Assembly (NCBI RefSeq): GCF_013371215.1
Contig: NZ_JABWMH010000005.1
Coordinates: 124,001 to 188,000, forward strand
DNA: 64,000 nucleotides
Origin: Parasphingorhabdus flavimaris
Lineage (GTDB): Bacteria; Pseudomonadota; Alphaproteobacteria; Sphingomonadales; Sphingomonadaceae
Direction of reading: 5' to 3'
Position 1 is the first letter of the stretch. The number at the start of each line of letters is the position of its first letter. Under the pieces are notes generated by a model. The model was not told where the DNA came from, did not search any database, and saw only the letters and a program-made list of their open reading frames with translations. This document shows positions 36,605-46,104 of this stretch, one piece after another. The position numbers were made by a program, and so were the translations under genes.

Positions 36605-37882
36605 TCATTTTTGCACCGGGACGAGTGGCGGCGCAGGGTCCGGCAATGGCAGGTCCGACAGATCGAGCCAGTCATTGCCAACCTGACCATAATAGCTGTC
36701 AAATACCGCAAAAGGCATCCGGAACGGTCGTCCCCATCCGCTGTTCCACATCACCGCCACGCCGGTGCGGGTCGCGGGATCGAATATCATCGTTGCCCGA
36801 AAGCCATCGACCGCGCCGCTGTGCCCGACCAGATGTCGTCCGCTATAGTTGAAACTGCGCCAGCCCAATCCATAGGACGGCTCGCCGAGAGCGCGGGCGA
36901 GATCGCCGCTGTAGACCCGTCCGGTTCTGATCAACTGCGCATGGGCCATCGTCAGCGTGGCAGGCGAAAGCACATCCTCATTCTCGCCCATCTGCGCACG
37001 AAGCCAGCGCGCCAGATCGACAATGTTGCTGCTAACGCCAGCGGCAGCGGGCACCCGCCAGTAGGATTCGGACAAGGTGCGCACCTCATCATCGCGATGG
37101 GGCCGCGCCCAGCTTTGCGCGCCGGTCAGCCCCTCCATCCCGAATCGTGCGCTCTTCATGCCAAGCGGCTCAAACAGCTGCTTTTGCACCGCGTCGGAAT
37201 ATAATGTTCCCGCCGCCTGCCCCAAAATCTCGCTGGCCGTATCGAAGGCGATATTCTGATAGCTGTGACAGGTTCCCGGCACGCATTGCAGCGGTGCCGT
37301 AACCAGCTGTGCGCGAAGCAGGCCGGGGCTTTGTCCGTCCTCAAGCTTCGTGTCATAGGCATTTTTGGTCAAGCCGGTCTGGTGTGAAAGAAGCTGCGCC
37401 AGGCTGATCCGGGACTCGGCGCCGCCGGGCAGTCTGAGTGAAGATTGCCACTTGCTCAGCGGAGCATCGAGGTCGAGCTTTCCATCGGCCGACAATTTCG
37501 CGGCAAGCGAACCCGCGACGCCCTTGGATAGCGAAGCCCAGCGGAACACGGTCTCCGGGCTCACCAGTTCACCGCTGTCCTTGTTGGTCACACCATAGGT
37601 GCGGACAAAGCGGATATCGCCATCCTCGATAATGGCAACCGCCATGCCCGCCATTTCGGGCCTCGCCGCTAGCGCTGCGAAATCCCGGTCGAGGCCGCGA
37701 TAGTCGATCCCGCCTTTCCAGTCATCGGGTTCGGTCGGCAGCGGAACCTGCGCTTCCGCTTCGACGACGGCTTCCAGCGGGAAGCCGACCTGCTGCCCAA
37801 CGAGGGCACGATAGCCGTACCAGCCAACCAGCAAGGCAGCGGCCAGCCCGAACAATAGCGGGAGATGTCTAGGCACGTTCAA
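36605..37882 (-). CDS. Serine hydrolase, class C beta-lactamase/esterase family
   Basis: A penicillin-binding-like serine hydrolase of about 425 residues with an N-terminal membrane anchor (LPLLFGLAAALLVGWYGY). The SxxK motif is in FRWASLSKGVAGS, YxN in CHSYQNIAFD, and the third motif region near RHLVGHSGAVDGFRA. More likely an esterase/D-amino peptidase than a resistance enzyme. No ATG starts it: TTG 37882 or GTG 37876, 3 to 9 nt after the scoB stop, so translation probably depends on scoB. Confidence 0.9.
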   Translation of the reverse strand: MNVPRHLPLLFGLAAALLVGWYGYRALVGQQVGFPLEAVVEAEAQVPLPTEPDDWKGGIDYRGLDRDFAALAARPEMAGMAVAIIEDGDIRFVRTYGVTNKDSGELVSPETVFRWASLSKGVAGSLAAKLSADGKLDLDAPLSKWQSSLRLPGGAESRISLAQLLSHQTGLTKNAYDTKLEDGQSPGLLRAQLVTAPLQCVPGTCHSYQNIAFDTASEILGQAAGTLYSDAVQKQLFEPLGMKSARFGMEGLTGAQSWARPHRDDEVRTLSESYWRVPAAAGVSSNIVDLARWLRAQMGENEDVLSPATLTMAHAQLIRTGRVYSGDLARALGEPSYGLGWRSFNYSGRHLVGHSGAVDGFRATMIFDPATRTGVAVMWNSGWGRPFRMPFAVFDSYYGQVGNDWLDLSDLPLPDPAPPLVPVQK

Positions 37883-37885
37883 ATA

Positions 37886-38527
37886 TTATAACGCGACTTC
37901 AAATGCGGCGGTTGTTTTCGCTGCAACATCCTCGGCGCTGACGCCCGGTGCCAGCTCGATCAGCTTGAACGGACTGTCATGATCCTCCCGCTTGAACACG
38001 GCGAGATCGGTAATGATCATGTCGACGACATCGGTTCCCGTCAGCGGCAGGGTACACGCCGGGATAAACTTGGGGCTGCCGTCTTTCGCGCAATGGTCCA
38101 TCACGACGATGATTTTCTTCACCCCCGCGACCAGATCCATCGCGCCGCCCATGCCCTTGATCATCTTGCCCGGAATCATCCAGTTGGCGATATCGCCATT
38201 CTGGGCAATTTCCATCGCACCCAGAACGGTCAGATCGATATGGCCGCCGCGAATCATCGCGAAGCTGTCGGAGGAGCTGAAATAGCTCGACGACGGCAGC
38301 TCGCTGATCGTCTGCTTGCCGGCATTGATCAGATCCGCATCGATCTCGTCCTCGAAAGGGAACGGTCCGATACCGAGCATCCCGTTTTCACTCTGCAACG
38401 TGACCTCTACTCCCGGGGGGATATGGTTGGCCACAAGTGTCGGAATACCGATCCCCAGGTTCACATAATAGCCGTCTTGCAGCTCCTGTGCCGCCCGAGC
38501 GGCCATTTCGTCGCGAGTCCAGGGCAT
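37886..38527 (-). CDS. scoB: 3-oxoacid CoA-transferase subunit B
   Basis: Beta subunit of succinyl-CoA:3-ketoacid CoA transferase, which activates acetoacetate with succinyl-CoA. 213 residues with [19 protein letters not shown] and the active-site glutamate in [14 protein letters not shown]. It starts 2 nt after the HAD gene and is the fourth gene of the coupled run, separated from scoA by two unrelated genes. Confidence 0.96.
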   Translation of the reverse strand: MPWTRDEMAARAAQELQDGYYVNLGIGIPTLVANHIPPGVEVTLQSENGMLGIGPFPFEDEIDADLINAGKQTISELPSSSYFSSSDSFAMIRGGHIDLTVLGAMEIAQNGDIANWMIPGKMIKGMGGAMDLVAGVKKIIVVMDHCAKDGSPKFIPACTLPLTGTDVVDMIITDLAVFKREDHDSPFKLIELAPGVSAEDVAAKTTAAFEVAL

Positions 38528-38529
38528 AT

Positions 38530-39474
38530 TTATCCTTCTTTCTCAACCGGTGTTGCGTTTGCAGGTTCGTTCGCTTCCACTAGAGGAGGTGGTGTCAGAA
38601 ACCAGCCGTTATCAAACATATTTTCCAGCGTGATCGCCCCGTCGGGATCCCGCAAATAATCATAAAGCTCGTCAAAATCGGCGCGGTCGTCGCCGGCCAT
38701 CGCGACAATGCAATAGTTGCGGGCCGCATCCCAGCGCCGAACCTGTTTGCGGTCTTCTCCGCCGCGGTCAAGAAAAAGAAAATCATCCGATTCCGGTTGG
38801 GAAAAACCGGCATCGCCGAGAATGGCCGAAATTGTCGCGGATGCCGACGCCGGTTGATCGGATAGCCAGATCACGCTGATTTCCGCAGCCCGCAAGCTCG
38901 TCAGCACTTCGATCAGACCATTTTGCCGGTAGAGCGTCTCCGATTCCGTCCAGTCACGACCGGTCATGTCATCCAGATCAATCGCCACGGCCAATGGCTT
39001 GCCCGCACATCCGATTGTTTGTGGCTTGAAGATATCGACGCGCGGAACCAGGACCACCGATTCAACGCCCTCTCCTGCTTCCAGTTTCGCCGATTGTGTC
39101 AGGGCATAAGCCGCAAAGGCGGCATAGGGCGAACCATCGGGCCCGACCGGCTGGAAAAACCGGGAGATATAATTTGCTGCATCGCCATCGAGATCCACTT
39201 CTGCCATTTCATAGGCACCGCCTTTTCCGGAGAATATCTTCCCCGCAACAGGGGATGGCTCGCCAGCCGATCGACCAGGCCCGACCGTCACGGAGCCAGA
39301 CTTGCGCGCCAGGTCGATGGCACCGGATGCGACCAGTTCCCGTTTCGCCTTGGTCCGATCAATCTGGTTTTTGGCTAACCCCCCCACGGCGGCCAGCGGC
39401 AATAGCGCTGCGACGCAGCCGGAAAGCAGCGTAGAAACAGACAAAGTCAGGAATATAGGGCCAATTCTCGACAT
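38530..39474 (-). CDS. HAD-like lipoprotein, putative acid phosphatase
   Basis: A 314-residue protein with a lipoprotein signal (ending STLLSGC) and, after about residue 160, haloacid-dehalogenase-like motifs: [14 protein letters not shown] (motif I, DxDx), [10 protein letters not shown] (motif II), DRKQVRRWD (lysine, motif III) and [15 protein letters not shown] (motif IV). This resembles class B/C acid phosphatases but the N-terminal part is unrecognised. It overlaps DUF5076 by one base (TGATG) and precedes scoB by 2 nt. Substrate and reason for its position are unknown. Confidence 0.82.
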   Translation of the reverse strand: MSRIGPIFLTLSVSTLLSGCVAALLPLAAVGGLAKNQIDRTKAKRELVASGAIDLARKSGSVTVGPGRSAGEPSPVAGKIFSGKGGAYEMAEVDLDGDAANYISRFFQPVGPDGSPYAAFAAYALTQSAKLEAGEGVESVVLVPRVDIFKPQTIGCAGKPLAVAIDLDDMTGRDWTESETLYRQNGLIEVLTSLRAAEISVIWLSDQPASASATISAILGDAGFSQPESDDFLFLDRGGEDRKQVRRWDAARNYCIVAMAGDDRADFDELYDYLRDPDGAITLENMFDNGWFLTPPPLVEANEPANATPVEKEG

Positions 39475-39806
39475 CAGTTCGGCTTCTCGAAATCCTGAAC
39501 AGTATCAAGGTTGGTAGTGTTGCGATCTCGTTCGGCTTCCAGCCCAGACCAAATTCTTTGCAAGGCTTCGGTTTCGCGAATATCATGAGCCTGTGCGAAT
39601 GCTCTGGCCCCGTGCCGAATGGCATCGACCATCAACATTCCGAACATCTCCGGTTGCGCAAGCCTGTCAGGCTGGATCAGACAAGTTGCAGGACCATTAT
39701 CTTCCACCCAGAGTCGCGCAACTTCACAGGATTGATCCAGAAAATCATAGTCATCGACTGCAATCGCGTTGGCGAACCGCCCCTGGGATTTATTCTCTTC
39801 AACCAT
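39474..39806 (-). CDS. DUF5076-like protein
   Basis: A 110-residue soluble protein with VARLWVEDNGPATCLIQPDRLAQPEMFGMLMVDAIRHGARAFAQ-type composition (two stretches: ARLWVEDNGPATCLIQP and EMFGMLMVDAIRHGARAFA), which I recall as the DUF5076 family of sphingomonads; the family name is moderately sure. No function known. Start and stop each overlap the neighbouring gene by one base. Confidence 0.78.
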   Translation of the reverse strand: MVEENKSQGRFANAIAVDDYDFLDQSCEVARLWVEDNGPATCLIQPDRLAQPEMFGMLMVDAIRHGARAFAQAHDIRETEALQRIWSGLEAERDRNTTNLDTVQDFEKPN

Positions 39807-40513
39807 CAGGCCTTTTCGCGCTCCCGCGTCATCCGGAATTCGATCTTCTTGTCATAAGGCGCGCCACTGATCAGGCGTTTGACATAGATGCCCGGCAGAT
39901 GGATGCAATCCGGATCCAGTTCTCCGACTTCGACAATTTCTTCGACCTCGGCGACGCAGATCTTGCCTGCGGTTGCCATCGGAGCGTTGAAGTTGCGCGC
40001 GGTTTTGCGGAAGATCAGATTGCCTGCCTTGTCCGCTTTCCAGCCCTTGATCAGGCATAGGTCCGCAAAAATGCCGTGCTCGAGAATGAAGGTCTCGCCA
40101 TTGAAATCCTTGTGCTCCTTGCCCTCGGCCACCTGCGTCCCGACACCCGTCTTGGTGTAGAAGCCCGGAATACCGGCACCACCGGCGCGGCACCGTTCGG
40201 CAAGCGTCCCCTGGGGGCAGAATTCGACCTCCAGCTCGCCGGACAGGAATTGCCGTTCAAATTCCTTGTTCTCCCCGACATAGGATGCGATCATCTTCTT
40301 TACCTGATGCGAGCGGAGCAGCTTGCCCAGGCCTTCATTGTCAATGCCCGCATTGTTCGACGCGATCGTGAGGCCCGAAACGCCGTTCTTCTGGATCGCA
40401 TCGATCAGACGTTCGGGGATCCCGCAGAGGCCAAAACCGCCGACACATAAATGCATGCCGTCGAACAAAAGACCTTCGAGTGCGGCCGCCGCATCGGGAT
40501 AGATTTTCTTCAT
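39806..40513 (-). CDS. scoA: 3-oxoacid CoA-transferase subunit A
   Basis: Alpha subunit of succinyl-CoA:3-ketoacid CoA transferase. 235 residues with the glycine-rich CoA loop [20 protein letters not shown] and [37 protein letters not shown]. First gene of the tightly coupled operon scoA-DUF5076-HAD-scoB-serine hydrolase. Confidence 0.96.
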   Translation of the reverse strand: MKKIYPDAAAALEGLLFDGMHLCVGGFGLCGIPERLIDAIQKNGVSGLTIASNNAGIDNEGLGKLLRSHQVKKMIASYVGENKEFERQFLSGELEVEFCPQGTLAERCRAGGAGIPGFYTKTGVGTQVAEGKEHKDFNGETFILEHGIFADLCLIKGWKADKAGNLIFRKTARNFNAPMATAGKICVAEVEEIVEVGELDPDCIHLPGIYVKRLISGAPYDKKIEFRMTREREKA

Positions 40514-40615
40514 AATCGCGCTTTCCTGACTGATTGATTGGCATCTAGCCCAGGTGCTGCCCGAGCGTCCAGAATAGAATATGTTTGAGACAATGAATCG
40601 GTTATGCGCGGGGCC

Positions 40616-41689
40616 ATGACCCGATTGCTTGCCTGCTTGTCCCTCTTTTTCTTTCTCGTGCCGGTCACTTATGTGCGAGGACCGGCGCCCCCGGCAAATG
40701 ACAGCCAGTATATCGCGCTCGAGCCGATAGCAATCGCCCCCGACGGCGCAGCCCGTTCCCGAGTTGGCCGTCTCGAATTTCTCGGCGGCTGGAAAATCGG
40801 CAGCGACAATCCCGCGTTCGGCGGCATATCATCGATGGTGGCCCTGCCGGATAACCGCTTCCTGATGCTCAGCGACAACGGAACGCTGGCCGGCTTTACC
40901 CTGGATGAAGACGGCAACCGCGCGATACGTCCGTTCATCGCGCCCTTGCCCGACGGGCCGGACAAGCCCAATGAATTTGCCAGACGGAATTGGGACGCAG
41001 AATCATTGCTCTATAATCCCGGGACCGGCCAGTTCTGGGTCGGCTATGAGCATCAGCACAGCATCTGGCGCTACGGCCCGTCCCTCGCCCGCAAGGAAGC
41101 CGCGCATTATCCGAAAGCCACGCAGCAATGGCCAGAAAATGGAGGTGCCGAGGCAATGCTTCGACTGCCGGATGGCAGGTTTCTGGTTTTTTCCGAATCG
41201 GCGCTTTATGCCAAGGGCGGCTATCAGGCGCTGATGTTCGAGGACGATCCTGCCGAACCGGGTAGCGAAGCCGTGCTGTTCGGGCATCGACCTCCGAAGG
41301 GCTACAATCTCACCGATGCAGCTCTGATCGACGACAAGTCTGCCCTGTTGCTGCACCGGCGATTCACGCCGCTCGACGGGGTCTCGGCTATAGTGTCCAT
41401 CGCGCAACTGTCAGATTTCCAGCCGGGCAAGGTCGCGACGTCTCGCCCGATCGCAACTATAAAACCACCGCTGAAGGTCGACAATATGGAGGCACTGGCC
41501 GTCACCCGGGACGGCGACAATGTGATTGTCTGGATGGCTTCCGACGACAATTTCAATGCGTTTCAGGAAAGCCTGCTGTTCAAGTTCCGCCTGCTGAAGG
41601 GCAAAAAGGCCTTGAAAAAACCCGCAGGCGAACGCCAAACTGAAAAAGCCGGAGCGAGCCCCGGCTTTTCAACGTTCGAATCAGATTGA
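40616..41689 (+). CDS. Phytase-like esterase, exported
   Basis: A 357-residue beta-propeller of the 'esterase-like activity of phytase' family, with signal peptide [65 protein letters not shown] and [25 protein letters not shown] are the repeating acidic motifs. An alternative ATG lies 12 nt upstream. Substrate unknown. The coding 3' end forms a terminator hairpin. Confidence 0.88.
   Translation: MTRLLACLSLFFFLVPVTYVRGPAPPANDSQYIALEPIAIAPDGAARSRVGRLEFLGGWKIGSDNPAFGGISSMVALPDNRFLMLSDNGTLAGFTLDEDGNRAIRPFIAPLPDGPDKPNEFARRNWDAESLLYNPGTGQFWVGYEHQHSIWRYGPSLARKEAAHYPKATQQWPENGGAEAMLRLPDGRFLVFSESALYAKGGYQALMFEDDPAEPGSEAVLFGHRPPKGYNLTDAALIDDKSALLLHRRFTPLDGVSAIVSIAQLSDFQPGKVATSRPIATIKPPLKVDNMEALAVTRDGDNVIVWMASDDNFNAFQESLLFKFRLLKGKKALKKPAGERQTEKAGASPGFSTFESD
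41644..41669. terminator. Bidirectional terminator inside the 3' end of the esterase gene
   Basis: AAAAGCCGG .. CCGGCTTTT, loop AGCGAGCC: a stem with A-run and T-run on either side, able to work on both strands. It is read as codons for KAGASPGFS in the esterase and probably also ends rpmB transcription from the minus strand. Confidence 0.8.
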
Positions 41690-41693
41690 TCGC

Positions 41694-41984
41694 TTAAGCG
41701 GTAGCAACCTGTTTTTTCGCGATTTCTTTTTTGAGGCGTTTGACACGCAGGCTCAATTTTTCGTCCTTGGTTTTCAACAACCAATTGTCGAGACCGCCAA
41801 CATGTTCCACGGAACGCAGACCATGGGTCGATACCCGCAGTTTGACGCCCTTGCCGAGCGTGTCGGACAGAAGCGTTACATTTTGCAGGTTGGGCAAAAA
41901 TGTCTTCTTGGTCCGGTTTTTGGCGTGTGACACATTATTGCCTACCAGCCGAGTCTTACCTGTCAGTTCGCAAATCCGCGACAT
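41694..41984 (-). CDS. rpmB: 50S ribosomal protein L28
   Basis: 96 residues from ATG 41984: [29 protein letters not shown] and a basic C-terminus, alphaproteobacterial L28 length. An upstream in-frame extension of 27 codons is not homologous. Monocistronic, with the terminator shared with the esterase gene. Confidence 0.97.
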   Translation of the reverse strand: MSRICELTGKTRLVGNNVSHAKNRTKKTFLPNLQNVTLLSDTLGKGVKLRVSTHGLRSVEHVGGLDNWLLKTKDEKLSLRVKRLKKEIAKKQVATA

Positions 41985-42135
41985 CGTATAAGTCCAATTT
42001 CTTGTTATTGAGTGATTCCCAGCGGGAAAGTGGGTCCGGATAACCACAAAGCAGAAGGTCGTCAAGCATTACGGCGCATTTCCTTGCACCACAGCCTGTC
42101 TGGCAATCCATCTGCTTTCCCGCTAGGCGCAGCCG

Positions 42136-42594
42136 ATGGCGCCGTCAAAACATATATCCTTCATGGACTCCGCCGTGGACCTCGCGAAAACCGCCTTGAC
42201 CGTGGGCGAAGTGCCGGTGGGCGCGGTGGTTGTCCAAAAGGGGGAAATCATCGGGCGCGGCCATAATCGCACCCGAATCGACCATGACCCGACCGCCCAT
42301 GCCGAAATCGTTGCGATTCGCGAAGCCGCACGATTTCTCGGCACTGACCGGCTGGAAGATTGCGACCTCTGGGTTACGCTGGAACCCTGCACCATGTGCG
42401 CCGGGGCCATTGCCCATGCCCGCATCGGCCGGCTCTATTATGGAGCCAGCGATGCGAAGGGCGGAGCGGTAGACAGCGGCGTTCGGTTTTTCAATGCCCC
42501 GACCTGCCATCACCAGCCGGAAGTCTATGCCGGAATGGACGAAGAAATATCAGCCGCGTTGCTGAAGGATTTTTTCCGGAGTCGGCGGGACTAG
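42136..42594 (+). CDS. tadA: tRNA-specific adenosine deaminase TadA
   Basis: Zinc enzyme that deaminates A34 of tRNA-Arg(ACG) to inosine. 152 residues with HAE zinc/catalytic motif (H55-A-E57 in DPTAHAEIVAIREAAR) and PCTMC (C85, C88). A start at M10 is possible as no strong ribosome site precedes the first ATG. The gene converges on the LytTR gene with a 3-nt gap. Confidence 0.94.
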   Translation: MAPSKHISFMDSAVDLAKTALTVGEVPVGAVVVQKGEIIGRGHNRTRIDHDPTAHAEIVAIREAARFLGTDRLEDCDLWVTLEPCTMCAGAIAHARIGRLYYGASDAKGGAVDSGVRFFNAPTCHHQPEVYAGMDEEISAALLKDFFRSRRD

Positions 42595-42597
42595 CCT

Positions 42598-43398
42598 TTA
42601 GTGCACGAACCGCGCGACGACATCGCGGTAACTGCGCGAGACTTTCACCTGTGCGCCCGATCCCAACACCAGGAAACATTCGCCATTGGTGTGCGGCTTC
42701 ACCTCGCGGACCTGGCTCAGGTTGACGATGGTTGAACGGTGCACCCGCTGGAAATGGCGGGGGTCGAGACGTTTCTCGAGATCCTTCATCGTTTCACGCA
42801 AAATCAGGCTGTTGTCGGCGGTGTAGATGCACATATAATCCCCGGCCGCGTCAATGCGTTCGATCGAATCGACATCAACCCGGAAAATCTGGCCGCGGTC
42901 TTTCACATTGATCAGCTTCTCGTAACGGTCGGCGGAGGCCGGTTCTTCCGAATCGTCCATATTGGCCATGGCATCGGGGGCTACTTCGCTGAGCACCGAC
43001 TTCAGCTTCTCGATTTCGTCGGCACCGCGTTTTTCCGAGAGACGCTTGCGCACCCGGTCAATCGCGTCGGCCAGCCGGTCTTCCTCGACCGGCTTTACCA
43101 GATAATCGATCGCCTCGGCTTCGAACGCACGGACTGCATGTTCGGAATAGGCGGTGACGAATATGAACAGGGGCGGTTCGATCTCCATGATGCCACGCAC
43201 CACCGAAAACCCGTCAAACCCCGGCATCTGGATATCGAGAAACACCAGATCGGGCTTCAAGGTCTTGATCTTGCGGATCGCTTCCCGGCCATTGCGGCAG
43301 GTATCGACTATTTCGATATCATCGAATTTTTCGAGCCGGATCTGCAGACCCTGAATCGCGAGCTTTTCGTCATCGACTAATATCGTTTTGATCGTCAT
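42598..43398 (-). CDS. LytTR family response regulator
   Basis: 266 residues. Receiver domain with VDDEKLA acidic pocket and phospho-acceptor D55 in LVFLDIQMPGFDG; an acidic linker; C-terminal LytTR DNA-binding domain (INVKDRGQIFRVDVDSIERI, HFQRVHRSTIVNLSQV). Translationally coupled to the kinase (ATGA overlap). Targets unknown; LytTR regulators usually bind pairs of imperfect direct repeats. Confidence 0.94.
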   Translation of the reverse strand: MTIKTILVDDEKLAIQGLQIRLEKFDDIEIVDTCRNGREAIRKIKTLKPDLVFLDIQMPGFDGFSVVRGIMEIEPPLFIFVTAYSEHAVRAFEAEAIDYLVKPVEEDRLADAIDRVRKRLSEKRGADEIEKLKSVLSEVAPDAMANMDDSEEPASADRYEKLINVKDRGQIFRVDVDSIERIDAAGDYMCIYTADNSLILRETMKDLEKRLDPRHFQRVHRSTIVNLSQVREVKPHTNGECFLVLGSGAQVKVSRSYRDVVARFVH

Positions 43399-44627
43399 GT
43401 TTTTAAATCCTTATGCTGAAAGGATGCCATCGCCGGTGTGTTGACCGGCTCCCGCTGATCGGCATCGCTATATGCATGCTCCCCAAAAATCGTTTCGTTT
43501 CTCACTTGCTCGTCGGTCGCCGAATCATCGGCAGCCTCCCGGTCGATCTGTTCTCTCGTTTCAAATGGCAGAGCGATGATTACAGTAAATCCTTCACCCG
43601 GAGCCGAGCGCGTTTCGAATATCGCGGACTCTCCATAAGCCTGGTTTAACCGCTCCTGAATATTGCCCAGGCCGACACCGGTTGAATCATTTTTGGCGGC
43701 AGTCGTACCCGTTTTCCCGGGCCCGGTATCCGACACCGTAATCCGCAGCTTGCCGCGGTCAAGATGCGCCGAAACCGAAATATCCGCGCCCTCTTCCTGT
43801 GGTGTCACCGCATATTTGATGGCGTTTTCGACCAGCGGCTGGAGCAGCAAGGATGGCAGTAATGCATCACGCACGGCCGGATCGATATCAAAATGGGATC
43901 GCAGCCGTTCCTCGAAACGCATTTTCTCGATATCGAGATATAGATGCAGCGTTTCCACTTCCTGTGCCAGAGTCACGCGACTGTGGACTTCGTTGACCAG
44001 AGTATGGCGGAGGAACGACGACAGCCGCGACAACATGGCATTGGCCGGTTCCGTCTGCCGCAGGAGCACAAGGGTCGAGATGCTGTTCAGCGTGTTGAAC
44101 AGAAAATGCGGATTGAGCTGATAGCGCAGCATCGCGAGCTGGGCGCGGGTGGCCTGGGCCTCGAGCTGTAGCAGCTGATCATTTTGCTCCTCGACGCGCA
44201 GGAAGAAGTTGATCGCGTAATAGAGCGCCGACCACGCGCCCAGCAACATGATACCGAGGAACAGTGATCCGAGGAACAGGGTGATAAACGCGGTTTCCGT
44301 CGTCGGGTTCTGGATCAGAAAAACCCAGGCATCAATGAACGCATAGAGCGCCGCTGCAATTGTCAGAATGACGGCGGTGCTGCTCCATGTCACGATCGGG
44401 CGGCGGTGAATCAGATTTTTGTAGACCACCGACAGCAACAGGGAGATCGAATAGCCGGTTATCGTGGAAATAATGACCGGCACCAGGAAACTCAAAGGCA
44501 GTCCGTTGGATATTCCGCCGATCGCGCGCAAGATGAGCGCGCCGGCCCAGCCCGCCGATTGCAGGTTCCAGAATGCCCGGTTCTTGTTGCCAAAAAACGG
44601 CTGGGGGCGGATTTCTATGACGGCCAT
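43395..44627 (-). CDS. LytS-type sensor histidine kinase
   Basis: 410 residues from ATG 44627. About four to five N-terminal transmembrane helices, then the His_kinase motif QLNPHFLFNTLNSISTLVLL, PSLLLQPLVENAIKYAV (N box) and GVGLGNIQERL (G box). No recognised periplasmic sensor domain. A hydrophilic tail of about 55 residues follows the ATPase domain, unusual for the family. It works with the regulator encoded immediately downstream. Confidence 0.93.
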   Translation of the reverse strand: MAVIEIRPQPFFGNKNRAFWNLQSAGWAGALILRAIGGISNGLPLSFLVPVIISTITGYSISLLLSVVYKNLIHRRPIVTWSSTAVILTIAAALYAFIDAWVFLIQNPTTETAFITLFLGSLFLGIMLLGAWSALYYAINFFLRVEEQNDQLLQLEAQATRAQLAMLRYQLNPHFLFNTLNSISTLVLLRQTEPANAMLSRLSSFLRHTLVNEVHSRVTLAQEVETLHLYLDIEKMRFEERLRSHFDIDPAVRDALLPSLLLQPLVENAIKYAVTPQEEGADISVSAHLDRGKLRITVSDTGPGKTGTTAAKNDSTGVGLGNIQERLNQAYGESAIFETRSAPGEGFTVIIALPFETREQIDREAADDSATDEQVRNETIFGEHAYSDADQREPVNTPAMASFQHKDLKT

Positions 44628-44790
44628 TTCCCTATCTATAGCGGGGCATTGCCGGTTGGGGAAGAATCGCCTATCATTTGCGCAAATAAAGGTCTCGACC
44701 GGCACCGCTTTTCATGGAAATGCTGCAAAACATGCATTTTCGGGGGCGGTAATGCGGCTGGATAAGAGAGGAAAGATAGAGGAGAGCGAC

Positions 44791-45372
44791 ATGGGTGGTC
44801 CCAACGAAGTCAGAGCGAAATTCCCTTCCATGGAAGAAGGAACGCAGGAAGACTGGCAGATTATCGGCAGTCATTTTGGTGATTTTGCGAGCAAGGTCGC
44901 CGACCGGGTGCTGGACCATCTGAAACTGCTCGACGGCGATTTTGGCGGTTTTCCGATCGACCGGATGCAGCACAGCCTGCAGACTGCCACCCGCGCCCAC
45001 CGCGACGGCCGGGATGAGGAATATGTCGTGATGGCCTTGCTGCACGATGTCGGAGACACGCTCGGCACTTATAATCACCCCGATGTTGCCGCAGCGATCC
45101 TGAAACCCTTTGTCAGCGCCAAGAACCACTGGATCGCGCAGCAGCACGGCATTTTTCAAGGCTATTATTTTTTCCATTATCTCGGCCAGGATCGCGACAT
45201 GCGCGAACAGTTCCGCGGCCATGAACATTTTGAAGATTGTGCCGAATTCTGCGCAAAATATGACCAGACCGCCTTTGATGCGACTTATGACACGGCGCCT
45301 CTGGAATTTTTCGAGCCGATGGTCCGGCGGGTCATGGCGCGCCCCAAGAACAGCATTTACGCGACCGAATAG
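44791..45372 (+). CDS. HD domain-containing protein
   Basis: 193 residues from ATG 44791 (GGAG upstream). DRMQHSLQTATRAHRDGRDEEYVVMALLHDVGDTLGTYNH holds the H...HD metal motif, here cited as HSLQTATRAHRDG and ALLHDVGDTLG. FEDCAEFCAKYDQTAFD follows. It belongs to the HD phosphohydrolase group, with resemblance to inositol-oxygenase-like HD proteins (WIAQQHGIFQGYYFFHYLG). Substrate unknown. Upstream in-frame codons are not protein-like. Confidence 0.85.
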   Translation: MGGPNEVRAKFPSMEEGTQEDWQIIGSHFGDFASKVADRVLDHLKLLDGDFGGFPIDRMQHSLQTATRAHRDGRDEEYVVMALLHDVGDTLGTYNHPDVAAAILKPFVSAKNHWIAQQHGIFQGYYFFHYLGQDRDMREQFRGHEHFEDCAEFCAKYDQTAFDATYDTAPLEFFEPMVRRVMARPKNSIYATE

Positions 45373-45391
45373 CGGCCGCCGCGGTCAGCGC

Positions 45392-45931
45392 TTAAGCAGC
45401 CGAGGACTCACCAATTTCCTTCAGGTGGCGCACCACCATGTCGTCGCGGCCCGAACCGTCCGAATCCTGCTTCAATTCGGATTCATCGATCCAGCAGAGA
45501 TCTTTCATCTCCAGAACCCGGTCATCATGCGCCCGCATGCTGATCTGGCCGATCGGTTGACGGTCTCGCGAGTCGCATAATATCGGATTGGACGGGACAC
45601 CCGTTTGCCATTTTTCGCCCCATTGGCGGAGAGCGATCATGGTCGGCAGCAAATCCTGTCCCTTGGCGGTCAATCGATATTCAACCTTGCGCTTGTCGTG
45701 ATCACAGGGGCGGCGGGTCATGATCCCCGCTTCGACCATGCGGGTAAGCCGGTTGGCCAGAATGTTCCGGGCAATACCGATTTCGGACAGAAAATCTTCA
45801 AAATGCCCGACACCGTTAAGCGCGGCGCGCAATATCATGAAGCACCAACGTTCGCCAATAACCTCCAGCGCCATGGGCAGACTGCATTCACCGCCGGCCA
45901 GACTCGATAGATCTTCTCTGATTTTGTCCAT
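45392..45931 (-). CDS. HxlR family winged-helix regulator
   Basis: 179 residues; CSLPMALEVIGERWCFMILRAAL and GIARNILANRLTRMVEAGIMTRRP are the HxlR signature (C15 and C30 available for redox sensing). A C-terminal extension of about 70 residues, rich in charged sequence, follows the winged helix. It diverges from the CC_3452-type gene, with a palindrome between them. Confidence 0.9.
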   Translation of the reverse strand: MDKIREDLSSLAGGECSLPMALEVIGERWCFMILRAALNGVGHFEDFLSEIGIARNILANRLTRMVEAGIMTRRPCDHDKRKVEYRLTAKGQDLLPTMIALRQWGEKWQTGVPSNPILCDSRDRQPIGQISMRAHDDRVLEMKDLCWIDESELKQDSDGSGRDDMVVRHLKEIGESSAA

Positions 45932-45978
45932 GGTCTTGTTCCTAAACCAGTTTGACGATGAGTGCGAAAAAAATATAA

Positions 45979-46000
45979 GTTTTTAGTTGCAACTTAAAAC
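45979..46000. promoter_or_regulatory. Palindromic operator candidate between hxlR-type and CC_3452-type genes
   Basis: AGTTGCAACT (45985-45994) is a perfect 10-bp palindrome, within TTTTAGTTGCAACTTAAAA. A second related sequence, GCAACTGATATTGCAAC, lies at 46023-46039. Position in an AT-rich divergent promoter region suits an autoregulating HxlR protein. Confidence 0.5.
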
Positions 46001-46104
46001 CTATTAATATAGGTACTGATTCGCAACTGATATTGCAACAACAATTTTCTCCCCCTTGGCCATCGCAAGACGGCCCAGAAACGACAGACAAGAAAGGATA
46101 TAAA

